Assembly: GCF_022815725.1 (NCBI RefSeq)
Contig: NZ_JALGRF010000001.1
Location: 806,001-870,000 of the forward strand
Direction of reading: 5' to 3'
Length of the DNA: 64,000 bases
Source: Streptomyces sp. APSN-46.1
GTDB lineage: Bacteria > Actinomycetota > Actinomycetes > Streptomycetales > Streptomycetaceae
Part shown: piece after piece, positions 32,881 to 41,680 of the stretch
Position numbering within the stretch: the stretch's first letter is position 1
How the letters are laid out: each line of letters starts with the position of its first letter
The notes under the pieces: model-generated
Database searches by the model: none
Seen by the model: only the letters and a program-made list of their open reading frames with translations
What the model was told of the DNA's origin: nothing
Made by a program: the position numbers and the translations under genes

Positions 32881-34233
32881 ATGGACGAACCGGCCGAGAT
32901 CGGCCGTCGGGTGCAGCGCATGCGTGCCGAACGTGGCCTGACACAACGGCAGTTGGCGGACCCCGCCTACACCCCCGCGTACATCTCCACTCTGGAGTCG
33001 GGCAAGGTCCGGCCTTCCGAGACCGCCCTGCGCTTCCTCGCCGAGCGCCTCGGCACCTCGTACGAGGAGCTGGCCACCGGACGCCCCGCCCACCTGGCCA
33101 CCGAGTTGCGGCTGGGCCTGACCGACGCACAGCGGGCGCTCGCCGTCGGCGCCGCCGACGAGGCCGCCGTCCGCTACCGGCGCCTCCTCACCGACGCGGA
33201 ACACCTCGGCCTCGCCACGGAACAGGCCGAGTCACTGCTCGGGCTCGGCGACTGCGCCTTGGAGGCGGGCGAACTCTCCGACGCCATAAGGCATTTCGAG
33301 GCGGCTGAGCTGCTACTCGGCGACGAGCCGCTCCCCCGCCGGGCCCGCCCGATCCGGGGCCGCGCCGTCGCGCACCTGCTCGCCGGCGAGCTGCGCTACG
33401 CCTGTTATCTCCTCGAATCCACCATCGACGAGCTCAACGCCGGTGGACTGGCCGATCCCGAGGCGCTGGTGCTGCTCTACGCCGCCGTCATCGGGCCGTA
33501 CATGGACATGGGGGCGCACGCCCGGGCCGCCCACGCCGCGGAGCTCGCGCTCGCGCTGGCTCCGCAGGTCAGCGATCCGGCGCTGGTCGCGGGCATGCAC
33601 CGGCAGGTCGCCCGGACGTTCCTCGCCGAGGGCCGCGCGGCCGATGCCGACGCCTCCCTCGCTAAAGCCCAGGCGGTCTACCGGCAGTTGAGGCAGCGGA
33701 CCGACCTGGCCCACTGCCACTGGATGCGCGGGTACATCCAGGCCCAGAACGGTGATCTCGCCTCGGCGGAAGGGGAGTTGCGCACCGCCCGGGGCATGCT
33801 GGCGGCCAAGCGCGCCGCCCTGTACACCGCTCAGGTGGAGATCGAGCTCGCCGACGTACTGCGCCGGCTGGGGCGGGCCGAGGAGGCGGCCGGCCTCCTG
33901 TCGGCGCTGCTGGACCTGGGGGACAGCCACGGCGCCGTGCACGCGGGCGGCGCGCACCGGCTCCTCGGCCTCATCGCCGAGGAGTGTGGGGACGCCGATG
34001 CCGCCGAGGAGCACTACGTACAGGCTCTGGCCCTGCTGGAACGCAGCGGAGCCACGGGCGACCTCGCCGATCTGTGCCGGCTGCTGGGTGACCTGCTGCG
34101 GCGTACGGGCCGGGTCGAGGCCGCCCTGGACGCGTACCGGACGGGCCTGGGCCATCGCGCGGCGCCCGGCACGACCACCCTGGGGCCCGCACCCGCCGCG
34201 CCCGTGTTCCCGCCCCGTTCCACACCGCGCTAA
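32881..34233 (+). CDS. XRE-family regulator with C-terminal tetratricopeptide repeats
   Basis: 450 residues from ATG 32881 with GAGGGGG upstream. Residues 5-62 are a Cro/C1-type helix-turn-helix (GRRVQRMRAERGLTQRQLADPAYTPAYISTLESGKVRPSETALRFLAERLGTS). Residues 75-430 are a series of TPR-like helix pairs (VRYRRLLTDAEHLGLATEQAESLLGLGDCALEAGELSDAIRHFEAAE and later ones). This architecture is common in actinobacterial regulators that respond to peptides or protein partners. Its divergent position suggests that it controls the M64 peptidase gene. The stop overlaps the convergent DUF2278 stop within CTAA. Confidence 0.9.
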   Translation: MDEPAEIGRRVQRMRAERGLTQRQLADPAYTPAYISTLESGKVRPSETALRFLAERLGTSYEELATGRPAHLATELRLGLTDAQRALAVGAADEAAVRYRRLLTDAEHLGLATEQAESLLGLGDCALEAGELSDAIRHFEAAELLLGDEPLPRRARPIRGRAVAHLLAGELRYACYLLESTIDELNAGGLADPEALVLLYAAVIGPYMDMGAHARAAHAAELALALAPQVSDPALVAGMHRQVARTFLAEGRAADADASLAKAQAVYRQLRQRTDLAHCHWMRGYIQAQNGDLASAEGELRTARGMLAAKRAALYTAQVEIELADVLRRLGRAEEAAGLLSALLDLGDSHGAVHAGGAHRLLGLIAEECGDADAAEEHYVQALALLERSGATGDLADLCRLLGDLLRRTGRVEAALDAYRTGLGHRAAPGTTTLGPAPAAPVFPPRSTPR

Positions 34234-34898
34234 GCGGGAGCGGGAGCAGGAGCGAGCGGGTGGCCTTCGGCGTCCGTCGCCTCCGCCTGGGTGGAGAACT
34301 TGGACAGGAACACGTCGTACTGACCGTCGGCCCTGCGGGTCATCGTCGCACCGTCCTGCCAGGTGCCGTTCTCGTCCCACCACTGGCTGCCGTACGGGTC
34401 GCCCTGGTTCTGGTGGATGTTGTGCATGCCGAGGCGGCCACGGTCGAACGGCTCGCCGAAGACGAGGATCTGCCTCCCCGGCACGAGGATGGGCTCCAGC
34501 GCCTGCGAGGCCTCCAGGTAGGAGCCCGCGATCCACGGGTGCGGGGGGCTCAGCCGGTCGAGGATCCTCCGCAGCCAGGCGACCGCGCATCCGGTCCGGT
34601 CCCGCAGGGCCGGGTGGCGCAGGTAGTCGATCGCGCCCGAACCCGACGTACGGGCGAGGTCGTGGTAGCCCGGTGGCAGTGCGGACGCCGGGTCGAGGAC
34701 GGACGCCGCGAGGGTGAGGACCTTCCACCGCACTCCCGTGGTGGACTGCTTGCTGTCCACGTCGACGGCGCACCGGTAGCGGCCGGCGGGCGCGTCGACC
34801 TCCAGGTTGACGTGGAACCAGCGGCCCAGGGTGTCGGGCTGGTCGCGGAAGTGGCGGTGCAGGGTTCCGGACAGCACACCGTAGTCGTCGAGCGGCAT
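34230..34898 (-). CDS. DUF2278 (YukJ-like) family protein
   Basis: 222 residues from ATG 34898, which yields the family's normal N-terminus MPLDDYGVLSGTL; TTG 34910 is an upstream alternative. Other family parts are HFHVN-like WFHVNLEVDAPAGRYRCAVDVDSK and NIHQNQGDPYGSQWWDENGTWQDG, the latter resembling a phosphatase or phospholipase-type metal site (IHxNQG). The function of DUF2278 is unknown. There is no signal peptide. It is convergent with the XRE-TPR gene and follows the aldo/keto reductase gene by 25 bases on the same strand. Confidence 0.85.
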   Translation of the reverse strand: MPLDDYGVLSGTLHRHFRDQPDTLGRWFHVNLEVDAPAGRYRCAVDVDSKQSTTGVRWKVLTLAASVLDPASALPPGYHDLARTSGSGAIDYLRHPALRDRTGCAVAWLRRILDRLSPPHPWIAGSYLEASQALEPILVPGRQILVFGEPFDRGRLGMHNIHQNQGDPYGSQWWDENGTWQDGATMTRRADGQYDVFLSKFSTQAEATDAEGHPLAPAPAPA

Positions 34899-34922
34899 AC
34901 GGTCATCCAACCACGGGCCCGG

Positions 34923-35906
34923 TCAGCCGTTCAGTGACGCCATCAACTCGGGGGCGTAACGGTCGCCCGAGACCACGCCGTGCGGGGCCACGGCGTCGAT
35001 GGCGGCCAGGTCCGCGTCGGTGAGCGTCACGGCGGTGGCGGCGATGTTCTCCTCCAGGTAGCGGCGGCGCTTGGTGCCCGGGATCGGCACCGCGCCCTGG
35101 CGCAGCGTCCAGGCCAGGGCGAGCTGCGAGGGGGTGACGCCCTTGTCGGCGGCGAGGCGGCGGACCTGCTCGACGACGGCGAGGTTGCGGTCGAAGTTCT
35201 CCCCCTGGAAGCGGGGGTCCGTACGCCGGAAGTCGTCCGCCGCGAAGTCGTCCGGGGTGGTGATCGCGCCGGAGAGGAACCCCCGGCCGAGGGGCGAGTA
35301 GGCGACGAGTCCGACGCCGAGCTCGCGCAGGGTGTCGAGGACGCCGTCGTACTCGATGCCGCGCTCGAAGAGGCTGTACTCGGTCTGTACAGCGGCGAGC
35401 GGGTGGACGGCGTGGGCGCGGGCGATGGTCGCGGGCGCGGCCTCGCACAGGCCGACGTGGCGGACCTTGCCGGCGGCGACGAGCTCGGCCATGGCGCCCA
35501 TGCTCTCTTCGATGGGCACGTTCGGGTCCACGCGGTGCAGGTAGTACAGGTCGATGTGATCCGTGCCGAGGTGGCGCAGCGAGCGGTCGGCGGAGCGGCG
35601 GATGTACTCGGGGGTCGCGTTGTGGCCGCGGAAGGCACCTTCGTCGGTGAACTCGATGCCGGTCTTCGTGGCGATCACGGCCGCTTCGCGGCGGCCGGCC
35701 AGGGCCTTGCCGAGGAGCCGCTCGTTGAGGAACGGGCCGTAGCCCTCGGCGGTGTCGAGCAGGGTGACGCCCAGCTCCAGGGCGCGGTCGATGGTGGCGA
35801 GCGACTCGGTCTCGTCGGTGGCTCCGTAGTGGGCGCTCATACCCATCAGGCCGAGGCCCTCGGCGCCGACCTTCAGTCCGTGGCCGCCCAGTGCGCGGAT
35901 CTCCAT
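34923..35906 (-). CDS. Aldo/keto reductase
   Basis: 327 residues from ATG 35906 with TTGAGGAG upstream. TIM-barrel oxidoreductase with catalytic tetrad residues in LLDTAEGYGPFLNERLLG (Asp, Tyr), VIATKTG (Lys) and LYYLHRVDP (His). NADPH-binding is indicated by SPLGRGFLSG and IPGTKRRRYLEEN. It resembles the AKR13-type plant/bacterial group with a QTEYSLF segment. The gene is divergent from a TetR regulator, with matched operator halves between them, so it is probably induced when an aldehyde or drug-like ligand removes the repressor. Confidence 0.93.
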   Translation of the reverse strand: MEIRALGGHGLKVGAEGLGLMGMSAHYGATDETESLATIDRALELGVTLLDTAEGYGPFLNERLLGKALAGRREAAVIATKTGIEFTDEGAFRGHNATPEYIRRSADRSLRHLGTDHIDLYYLHRVDPNVPIEESMGAMAELVAAGKVRHVGLCEAAPATIARAHAVHPLAAVQTEYSLFERGIEYDGVLDTLRELGVGLVAYSPLGRGFLSGAITTPDDFAADDFRRTDPRFQGENFDRNLAVVEQVRRLAADKGVTPSQLALAWTLRQGAVPIPGTKRRRYLEENIAATAVTLTDADLAAIDAVAPHGVVSGDRYAPELMASLNG

Positions 35907-35936
35907 GGTGCTCTCCTCAAGGTTGATCGGGGGTAT

Positions 35937-36010
35937 GTAACTAACTGGATAGGTCAACCATGCACCCGCCTCGCGTCGATGTCAATAACCAGATAGTTAC
36001 TTGCTAGGCT
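35937..36010. promoter_or_regulatory. Paired TetR operator sites and leaderless promoter between aldo/keto reductase and TetR genes
   Basis: GTAACTAACTGGATA (35937-35951) and TAACCAGATAGTTAC (35986-36000) are the same element (GTAACTA-n-CTGG-n-TA) in opposite orientation, one in front of each gene. TAGGCT (36005-36010) lies seven bases before the TetR ATG at 36018, a leaderless-type -10; the second site ends four bases before it. Binding would repress both genes. Confidence 0.6.
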
Positions 36011-36017
36011 GCCGGTC

Positions 36018-36605
36018 ATGGCACGGGATTCCAGCGCAACCAAGGCACGCCTGCTCGACGCGGCGTTCTCCGAGTTCGCGACGTACGGCATCGCCGGCGC
36101 GCGGGTCGACCGCATCGCCGAGACCGCGCAGGCGAACAAGCGACTGATCTACGTCTATTTCGGCAACAAGGAACAACTCTTCGACGCCGTGCTCCAGCGC
36201 GCACTGGAGACGGGTTCGGAATCCGTGCCGTTCAACGCCGACGACCTGCCGGGCTACGCGGGCGCGATCTTCGACCACCTCGTGGCGCGGCCGGCCCTGA
36301 TGCGGCTCGTGCTGTGGAAGCAGTTGGAGCGCCCGGGGGCGACGGATGTGGAGGCCGAGTCCTACCGCGCCAAGATCGCGCGGGTGGAGCAGGCGCAGCG
36401 GGAGGGCCGCATCGACGCGTCGATGGACCCCGCCGACGTCCTGACGCTGGTGCTGGGACTGTCCCAGGCCTGGTTCGGCGCGATGGCCGGCCCCGCGGCC
36501 GGCGACGGAAACACCGGCTGGCCGCCCGAGCGACTGGCCCGCCACCGGGCGGCGGTGGTGGAGTCCGTACGGCGCATGACGACGGTCCCGCGGGACTCGG
36601 ACTGA
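36018..36605 (+). CDS. TetR-family repressor of the divergent aldo/keto reductase
   Basis: 195 residues from ATG 36018. Helix-turn-helix at about 10-55 (RLLDAAFSEFATYGIAGARVDRIAETAQANKRLIYVYFGNKEQLFDAVLQ). The C-terminal ligand-binding domain has a TetR_C_17-like pattern (LVARPALMRLVLWKQLERPG). The two matched operator sites next to it make autorepression and control of the reductase gene likely. Translation probably starts at the 5' end of a leaderless mRNA. Confidence 0.93.
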   Translation: MARDSSATKARLLDAAFSEFATYGIAGARVDRIAETAQANKRLIYVYFGNKEQLFDAVLQRALETGSESVPFNADDLPGYAGAIFDHLVARPALMRLVLWKQLERPGATDVEAESYRAKIARVEQAQREGRIDASMDPADVLTLVLGLSQAWFGAMAGPAAGDGNTGWPPERLARHRAAVVESVRRMTTVPRDSD

Positions 36606-36820
36606 GGTCTTCCCACCAGGTCGTGTCCGCAAGTCCTCCCGTACCGAGGGTGAGGCTCCGGGCCGTCCCGGTCCGCGCCGTGCGCACAGCGGCGGGCGAG
36701 GCTAGCAGAACCGATTCCGCCGACCCCGGACGGCTGTACGATCGCGCAGGTCAACCTGGTCGATGGTCAACGCGGTCAGCGCGCCGGCACCGGTGCACCG
36801 GCATGAGAGGCAGAGCGGGC

Positions 36821-37495
36821 ATGACGATTCACCGACCGGGGCTCCCTGGTGACCTGCCGGCAGCAGAGGTGCTGTGGGCGCGGTGGGCGCTGGTCGCCGC
36901 ACTGGAGGCGACCACCGAGGCGGAGGGCCACGGAATCCACCGCACCGGCCACTGGATCGACGTAGCCGGGCTCCACCTCGACGACAGCGGCTGCACCTGG
37001 TGGACCATGTCCCGGCTGGGCGAGGGCCGTTACGTGCTGTACGGCGAGGACGAGTCGAGCGGCGTCAAGTGGCACGAGCCCGCCATCGACATGTTGGCGC
37101 AGGGCCCGGACTGGCTGCCGTACGAGACCCTGCGCGGGCTGCTCGAAGGCTGGGAACTGGGCTGCGTCTACTGGTACGAGAACGGGGCCTGGGCGCGCGC
37201 CCCGTACCCCGAGGGCCTGGGGGACGACGGCCTGGACTGCGGCATGAGCCGCTTCGTTGAGCGCGAGGAGGCGCTCACGATGGTCACCGCCGTCGATCAC
37301 GGTCCCCACCCGGTCGACGACCGCACCGCGGCGGCCCTCCTGGAGGCGGCGGAGAACTACCGGCTGGCCGCCGACACCCTGGAGTCGCTGGTCAGCGACT
37401 TCGGCGGCGGCGAGGAGTGCGACCGGGACCTGCCGGCCATGCAACGCGCCCTGCACCTTGCCGGCCTCACGGCGGGCGCCGCCTCCGTCCGCTGA
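36821..37495 (+). CDS. Conserved hypothetical actinobacterial protein
   Basis: 224 residues from ATG 36821; ATG 36803 is an in-frame alternative, and GAGAGG sits between. I do not recognise the family. Visible features are a Trp-rich central part (HWIDVAGLHLDDSGCTWWTMSRL, GSxxWLPYETLRGLLEGWELGCVYWYENGAWARAPY) and a helical C-terminal part from about residue 145. There is no signal peptide or membrane segment. The composition resembles small cytosolic immunity or antitoxin-like proteins, but nothing in the context supports that. A three-fold repeat of CTGATCACC begins at its stop codon. Confidence 0.65.
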   Translation: MTIHRPGLPGDLPAAEVLWARWALVAALEATTEAEGHGIHRTGHWIDVAGLHLDDSGCTWWTMSRLGEGRYVLYGEDESSGVKWHEPAIDMLAQGPDWLPYETLRGLLEGWELGCVYWYENGAWARAPYPEGLGDDGLDCGMSRFVEREEALTMVTAVDHGPHPVDDRTAAALLEAAENYRLAADTLESLVSDFGGGEECDRDLPAMQRALHLAGLTAGAASVR

Positions 37496-37520
37496 TCACC
37501 CCTGATCACCGCTGATCACC
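37491..37520 (+). repeat. Three tandem copies of a ten-base stop-codon repeat
   Basis: GCTGATCACC, CCTGATCACC and GCTGATCACC follow each other with a period of exactly ten bases. The first contains the stop codon of the preceding gene; because the period is ten, the TGA of each copy falls in a different frame. Confidence 0.7.
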
Positions 37521-37589
37521 CGCGAAGGCGCGGTCTCGCGCATCCCTGGCGGCGGCCGAGCCGTGAGGGCCCGTCAGCGCGTCAGCAGA

Positions 37590-38336
37590 TCAGGCGAGTC
37601 GGCCGCCGCCGTCGACGTGCAGGACGGTGCCGGTGACGAACCGGGCCCCGGTGGCGTACAGCACCGCCCGCACCAGGTCGTCGGGGGTGCCCGTCCGGCG
37701 GGCCGGGTTGCGCGCGGCGACGTGCTCCAGGAAGGAGTCCTTGTCGTCGCCCAGCCCGTCCCAGGCTCCGGAGTCGACGATGCCGGGCGAGACCGCGTTG
37801 ACGCGCACCGGGGCCAGTTCCACGGCGAGGGCCTCGACGAGGAAGGACAGCGCACCGTTGGTGGTGGCCATCACCACCCGCTCGGGTGCGGGCCGCCAGG
37901 CCGCGACTCCGGAGAAGAAGGTGAAGGAGCCGCCGGGGCGCACTTGCCCGGCCAGGTGCTTGGCGAGCAGCAGCGGCCCGATCACCTTGGCATCGAACGC
38001 CCGTCGCACGGAGGCGAGTTCCAGCGTGGCCACCGGCCCGTTGGCGGGCATGGCGGCGGTGGAGACCAGGTGGTCGAACGCGCCCACCCCCGCGGCGAGG
38101 GTCGCGATGGACTCCTCGTCGCCGAGATCGACGTGGTGGAGGCCGGCGGCGGGACCGGTCAGGGTGGCCGCTGTGGCCTCCAGCTTCGCCATGGAGGGGC
38201 CGGCCAGCACCACCTCGGCTCCGGCGGCGGAGGCGGCCCGCGCCAGGTGCCGTCCGATGTGCGAGCCGGCGCCGACGACGATGATCCGCTGTCCGTCGAG
38301 ATCGAGGCTTTCCTTGGGGATGCTGACCGTACTCAT
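37590..38336 (-). CDS. SDR-fold protein with degenerate catalytic tetrad
   Basis: 248 residues from ATG 38336. Rossmann fold with cofactor loop VGAGSHIGRHLARA (usual T-G replaced by V-G), an acidic loop LHHVDLGDEESI, and the end motif VRVNAVSPGIVDSG. The usual Asn-Ser-Tyr-Lys tetrad is changed: the Asn position reads Lys (FDAKVIG), Ser is kept (FFSG), Tyr and Lys are Met and Asn in MATTNGAL. It may therefore bind NAD(P) without standard carbonyl reduction, or use other residues. It is divergent from a LysR gene that probably controls it. Confidence 0.85.
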   Translation of the reverse strand: MSTVSIPKESLDLDGQRIIVVGAGSHIGRHLARAASAAGAEVVLAGPSMAKLEATAATLTGPAAGLHHVDLGDEESIATLAAGVGAFDHLVSTAAMPANGPVATLELASVRRAFDAKVIGPLLLAKHLAGQVRPGGSFTFFSGVAAWRPAPERVVMATTNGALSFLVEALAVELAPVRVNAVSPGIVDSGAWDGLGDDKDSFLEHVAARNPARRTGTPDDLVRAVLYATGARFVTGTVLHVDGGGRLA

Positions 38337-38484
38337 GGTGCATGGTCCTTCAACTCTCGGCCCCCGAAGGGGCTACGGGGTTGCCCGGGCCGGTGCGGTG
38401 GCAGCGGCCCGTGGTGAACACCCTGCGCCCCCGGCCGCCCATGCGTCCAAGGCATCCTCTTCATCATCGCGATAACCTGGAGGA

Positions 38485-39363
38485 ATGATCACGCTGCGAC
38501 AGCTGGAATACCTGACCACCGTCGTGGACAGCGGTTCCTTCACCCGCGCCGCCGAGCTGCTGCACGTCACCCAGCCCGCCCTCTCGAAGCAGATCCAGGC
38601 CCTGGAGCGGAGCGCGGGCGGCCCCCTGCTGGAGCGGCTGCCGCGCGCGGTGCGCCTCACCCCGATGGGGCGGGCCATGCTCCCGCACGCCCGGGCCGCG
38701 CTCGCCGACGCCGAGCGGGCCGGCGCGGCCGCCCGCCGCGCGGCGGGCCTCGTCGGCGGTGAGATCCAGCTCGCCACCGTCTACTCGATCACCCTGGGCG
38801 TGTTGCCGCCCGTCCTGCGGATCTGGCACCGGCGCCATCCTGATGTCCGGGTCAGGCTGGTGGAGTTCGCGCACGCGGACGCGCTGCTCGCCGCGATGGC
38901 CGCGGGCCGGGCGGACCTGGCGGTCGGACCGGTGCCGGGCGACTGGTCGGGGCCCGTGCGCACGCTCGGCACCGAGCGGTTCGTGGTGGCCGTCGCCGCC
39001 GGCGATCCGGTGGCGGCCGACGGCGACGGGCGGGTGGAACTCGGGGCGCTGGCCGGGCGTGCCTGGGTGCACTTCGCCCCCGGTAACGGCCTCGCCGAGA
39101 TCCTGGACCAGGCCTGCGAGCGGGCGGGATTCCGGCCGCGTACGGCGGTACGCACCGAACAGACGGCGGCCGCCCCCCTCTTGGCGGCGGCCGGCCTCGG
39201 CCCGACCCTGGTCCCCGCCAACCTGGTCCCGGAGGGCTTCGCCGGACACCTGCTCCACCCGGAACCGCATGTCACCAGGGTGCTGGCGGCGTACGCGCGA
39301 CCGCACCCCGATCCGCTCACGACGGCGTTCCTGGACCTGCTGGCGGAGCACGCACGGCCCTGA
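38485..39363 (+). CDS. LysR-family transcriptional regulator
   Basis: 292 residues from ATG 38485 with GGAGGA upstream. Canonical N-terminal winged helix (LRQLEYLTTVVDSGSFTRAAELLHVTQPALSKQIQALERSAGGPLLERL) and LysR substrate-binding domain from about residue 90 (GEIQLATVYSITLGVLPPVLRIWHRRHPDVRVRLVEF). It faces the SDR-fold gene across 148 bases and is the likely regulator of that gene. Its stop is two bases from the stop of the convergent subtilisin gene. Confidence 0.93.
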   Translation: MITLRQLEYLTTVVDSGSFTRAAELLHVTQPALSKQIQALERSAGGPLLERLPRAVRLTPMGRAMLPHARAALADAERAGAAARRAAGLVGGEIQLATVYSITLGVLPPVLRIWHRRHPDVRVRLVEFAHADALLAAMAAGRADLAVGPVPGDWSGPVRTLGTERFVVAVAAGDPVAADGDGRVELGALAGRAWVHFAPGNGLAEILDQACERAGFRPRTAVRTEQTAAAPLLAAAGLGPTLVPANLVPEGFAGHLLHPEPHVTRVLAAYARPHPDPLTTAFLDLLAEHARP

Positions 39364-39365
39364 GG

Positions 39366-40490
39366 TCACAGACCTCCGGTGTTCAGGAGCCGGTTGGGGG
39401 TCTGGGCCGGGACCCCGGTCAGCACGTCGCGCACGGCCTGTCCCGTGAGCCAGGTGCGGACCTGGGCGGGCGTCGCGGCGGGGTGCGTCGAGAGGTAGAG
39501 GGCGACCACGCCCGTCGCGTGCGGGGTGGCCCACGAGGTGGCGCTGGACTCGTCGGTGACGGTGCCTCCGCCGGCCAGCGCGGAGGTGATCTTCTCGCCG
39601 GGCGCGTAGAGGTCCACGCACCGTCCGTATCCGGAGCCGTATCCTTCCGAGTCGCTCCAGTGGCGGTCGCCGGCGGTGGAGGCCGCGACGACGATCGCGC
39701 CGCGGACGCCTGCCGGGGAGTGGCCGCAGGCGTCGTCGTTGAAGTTCCCCGCCGCGACGACCGCGGGGATCCCCGAGTCGATCAGGCGTCCTACGGCGGC
39801 GTCGACGGCGGCGGAGCGGTTCTTGAGGTTGAGGGACATGTTCACCACGGCCGGGCGGCGCGCGTGGGCGGTGACCCACTCCACGGCCTTGACGATGGAG
39901 ACTTCGGCGGCGGTCGGAGCCGGGAGAGCGCCGGCGCCCGGGGAGACGTCCGTAGTGTGCCCCGCGCTGCCTTCCTCGCACGCGATCCCCTGGACCCGAA
40001 CGATCTCGGCGCGCGGGGCGACGCCGTACGTCTTGCCGCCGATGATGCCCGCCACGAACGTACCGTGACCCAGTCCGCCGCCGTCGGCGCAGTCACCGGC
40101 GTCCGGTGCGCCGATGAAGTCGGCGCCGAGCGTGGCGCGGCCGCCGAACTCCGCGTGTCCGGCCTCCAGCCCTGTGTCGATCACGTACACGTGCACCCCG
40201 CTGCCGTCGGCGTGCGAGGTGAACTTCCCGTTCAACGGGCCGGTGCGCTGGTCGAGGCGGTCGAGGTTCCACGGCACCCCCGCCCGGACGATGGGCTCCG
40301 GCCCGCCGTGGCCCGTGGTCCCGGAGGGGGAGGGCTTGCCGGACGGGGAGGGCTTGCCGGTGGGGGCCGGGGGCCGTCCGGTCGTCTCGGAGGGCGCCGG
40401 CTCCGTCGGCGAGCACGCCGCCAGCCCCAGTACCGCTGCCACCCCTACCGATACCGATACCCACGTCGCATTGCCGCGCCAGCGTCTCAT
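39366..40490 (-). CDS. S8 subtilisin-like protease, lipoprotein-anchored
   Basis: 374 residues from ATG 40490 with AAAAGGAG upstream. A lipoprotein signal ends in LGLAAC (Cys26). After a Pro/Ser/Lys linker with two SGKPSP units comes a proteinase-K-like domain with Asp105 (VIDTG), His142 (GHGT), oxyanion Asn249 (AAGN) and Ser319 in SATSWATPHATG, where the usual GTSMA is ATSWA. The space between linker and Asp105 is too short for a normal I9 propeptide. It should be anchored to the outer face of the membrane. Confidence 0.92.
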   Translation of the reverse strand: MRRWRGNATWVSVSVGVAAVLGLAACSPTEPAPSETTGRPPAPTGKPSPSGKPSPSGTTGHGGPEPIVRAGVPWNLDRLDQRTGPLNGKFTSHADGSGVHVYVIDTGLEAGHAEFGGRATLGADFIGAPDAGDCADGGGLGHGTFVAGIIGGKTYGVAPRAEIVRVQGIACEEGSAGHTTDVSPGAGALPAPTAAEVSIVKAVEWVTAHARRPAVVNMSLNLKNRSAAVDAAVGRLIDSGIPAVVAAGNFNDDACGHSPAGVRGAIVVAASTAGDRHWSDSEGYGSGYGRCVDLYAPGEKITSALAGGGTVTDESSATSWATPHATGVVALYLSTHPAATPAQVRTWLTGQAVRDVLTGVPAQTPNRLLNTGGL

Positions 40491-40705
40491 GTCGGCTCCT
40501 TTTCGCCTGCGGCTTCCCGCCGCCGATGACGGAGACGAGCCACAGGGCGCGGCGGTTTCCGGACGGGGCCGGTCACCTTGCCGGTCGCGCGCACGGCGCG
40601 ACGCGGCACGGCGCGACGTGGCGCGGCGGTGACTCGCTTCGTGGCCGTGCGGCGGTCATGCTGGATTCCGCGATGACGGCGTACACGAACGGCGAGGGAG
40701 CGCGC

Positions 40706-41659
40706 ATGCCGAAGCGAGGGAGCCGAAGCCCGGTCGAGGTGCGGCCGGTTGCCGGCTACACCGGCGCGGAGATCAGCGGGGTCGATCTGGCGGGACCGCT
40801 GGACGACGCGGCCGTGGCGGCGATCCGGTCGGCGCTGCTGCGCTGGAAGGTGGTGTTCTTCCGGGGGCAGCACCTGGATCACGAGGCGCACCTGGCGTTC
40901 GCCCGCCGGTTCGGCGAGCCGGTCACGCCCGCCCGGCGGGGCAGCGTCTCGCCGGCGGCCTTCCCGGAGATCGAGACGACCGCCGACCTGCTGGAGCTGG
41001 CCGGGCGGTACGGCATGGACCGCGAGGAATGGCTCGGCCGGCGGCGGCACACGCTGCTGCGGGGCTGGCACTGCGACCACAGCACCCGGGTCGACCCGCC
41101 GGCCGCGACGATCCTGCGCGCCGAGACCGTGCCCCCGTACGGAGGCGACACCTGCTGGTCGAACCTGGCGGCGGCGTACGCGGGGCTGTCGGCCCCGCTG
41201 CGGGCGTTCGTGGACGGGCTGCGCGCCGAGCACCGGCTGGGCGTCGGCTACCAGCCGCGGGCGGGCGAGGACGCGTACGTACGGCACTTGCTGGAGCGTC
41301 AGACCGCCTCGCACCACCCGCTGGTGCGGGTCCATCCGGAGTCCGGCGAGCGACTGCTGTTCGTCAACGGGTACTTCGTGGAACAGATCCTGGGCCTGTC
41401 GCGCGCGGAGAGCGCGCCGCTGCTGCAGATGCTGCTGGAGCAGGCCGTGCGGCCCGAGTACACCGTCCGCTTCCGGTGGGAGCCGGGTGACGTGGCCTTC
41501 TGGGACAACCGGGCCACCATTCACCTGGCCCCGAACGACACGGGTCACCTGGACCATCCGCGGCTGATGCACCGGGTGATGCTGGCCGGTGAGGTCCCGT
41601 TGGGCGTGGACGGCAAGCCGTCGGAGCCGGTGACGGGGTCCGAGCCGGGCCGCTGGTGA
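40706..41659 (+). CDS. TauD/TfdA-family Fe(II)/2-oxoglutarate-dependent dioxygenase
   Basis: 317 residues from ATG 40706, chosen because GAGGGAG lies five bases upstream; ATG 40673 and ATG 40658 are alternatives. Jelly-roll features: GAEISGVDLAGPLDD, WKVVFFRGQHL, iron ligands His and Asp of WHCDHSTR, the distal His in HRVM and the 2-oxoglutarate-binding Arg nearby. PPAATILRAETVPPYGGDTCWSN is typical of TauD-like enzymes that act on sulfonates, phenoxy acids or related small acids. An Asp-Asn-Arg segment FWDNRATIHLAPND precedes the distal His. No transporter is adjacent. Confidence 0.92.
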   Translation: MPKRGSRSPVEVRPVAGYTGAEISGVDLAGPLDDAAVAAIRSALLRWKVVFFRGQHLDHEAHLAFARRFGEPVTPARRGSVSPAAFPEIETTADLLELAGRYGMDREEWLGRRRHTLLRGWHCDHSTRVDPPAATILRAETVPPYGGDTCWSNLAAAYAGLSAPLRAFVDGLRAEHRLGVGYQPRAGEDAYVRHLLERQTASHHPLVRVHPESGERLLFVNGYFVEQILGLSRAESAPLLQMLLEQAVRPEYTVRFRWEPGDVAFWDNRATIHLAPNDTGHLDHPRLMHRVMLAGEVPLGVDGKPSEPVTGSEPGRW

Positions 41660-41680
41660 GCGGGGCTGCCCGCGCGGACC

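Noticed and set aside
36606..36820. Possible tRNA or small RNA in the gap after the TetR gene
   Set aside because: No cloverleaf or clear hairpin is visible; only a weak TACGAT -10-like hexamer near 36737.
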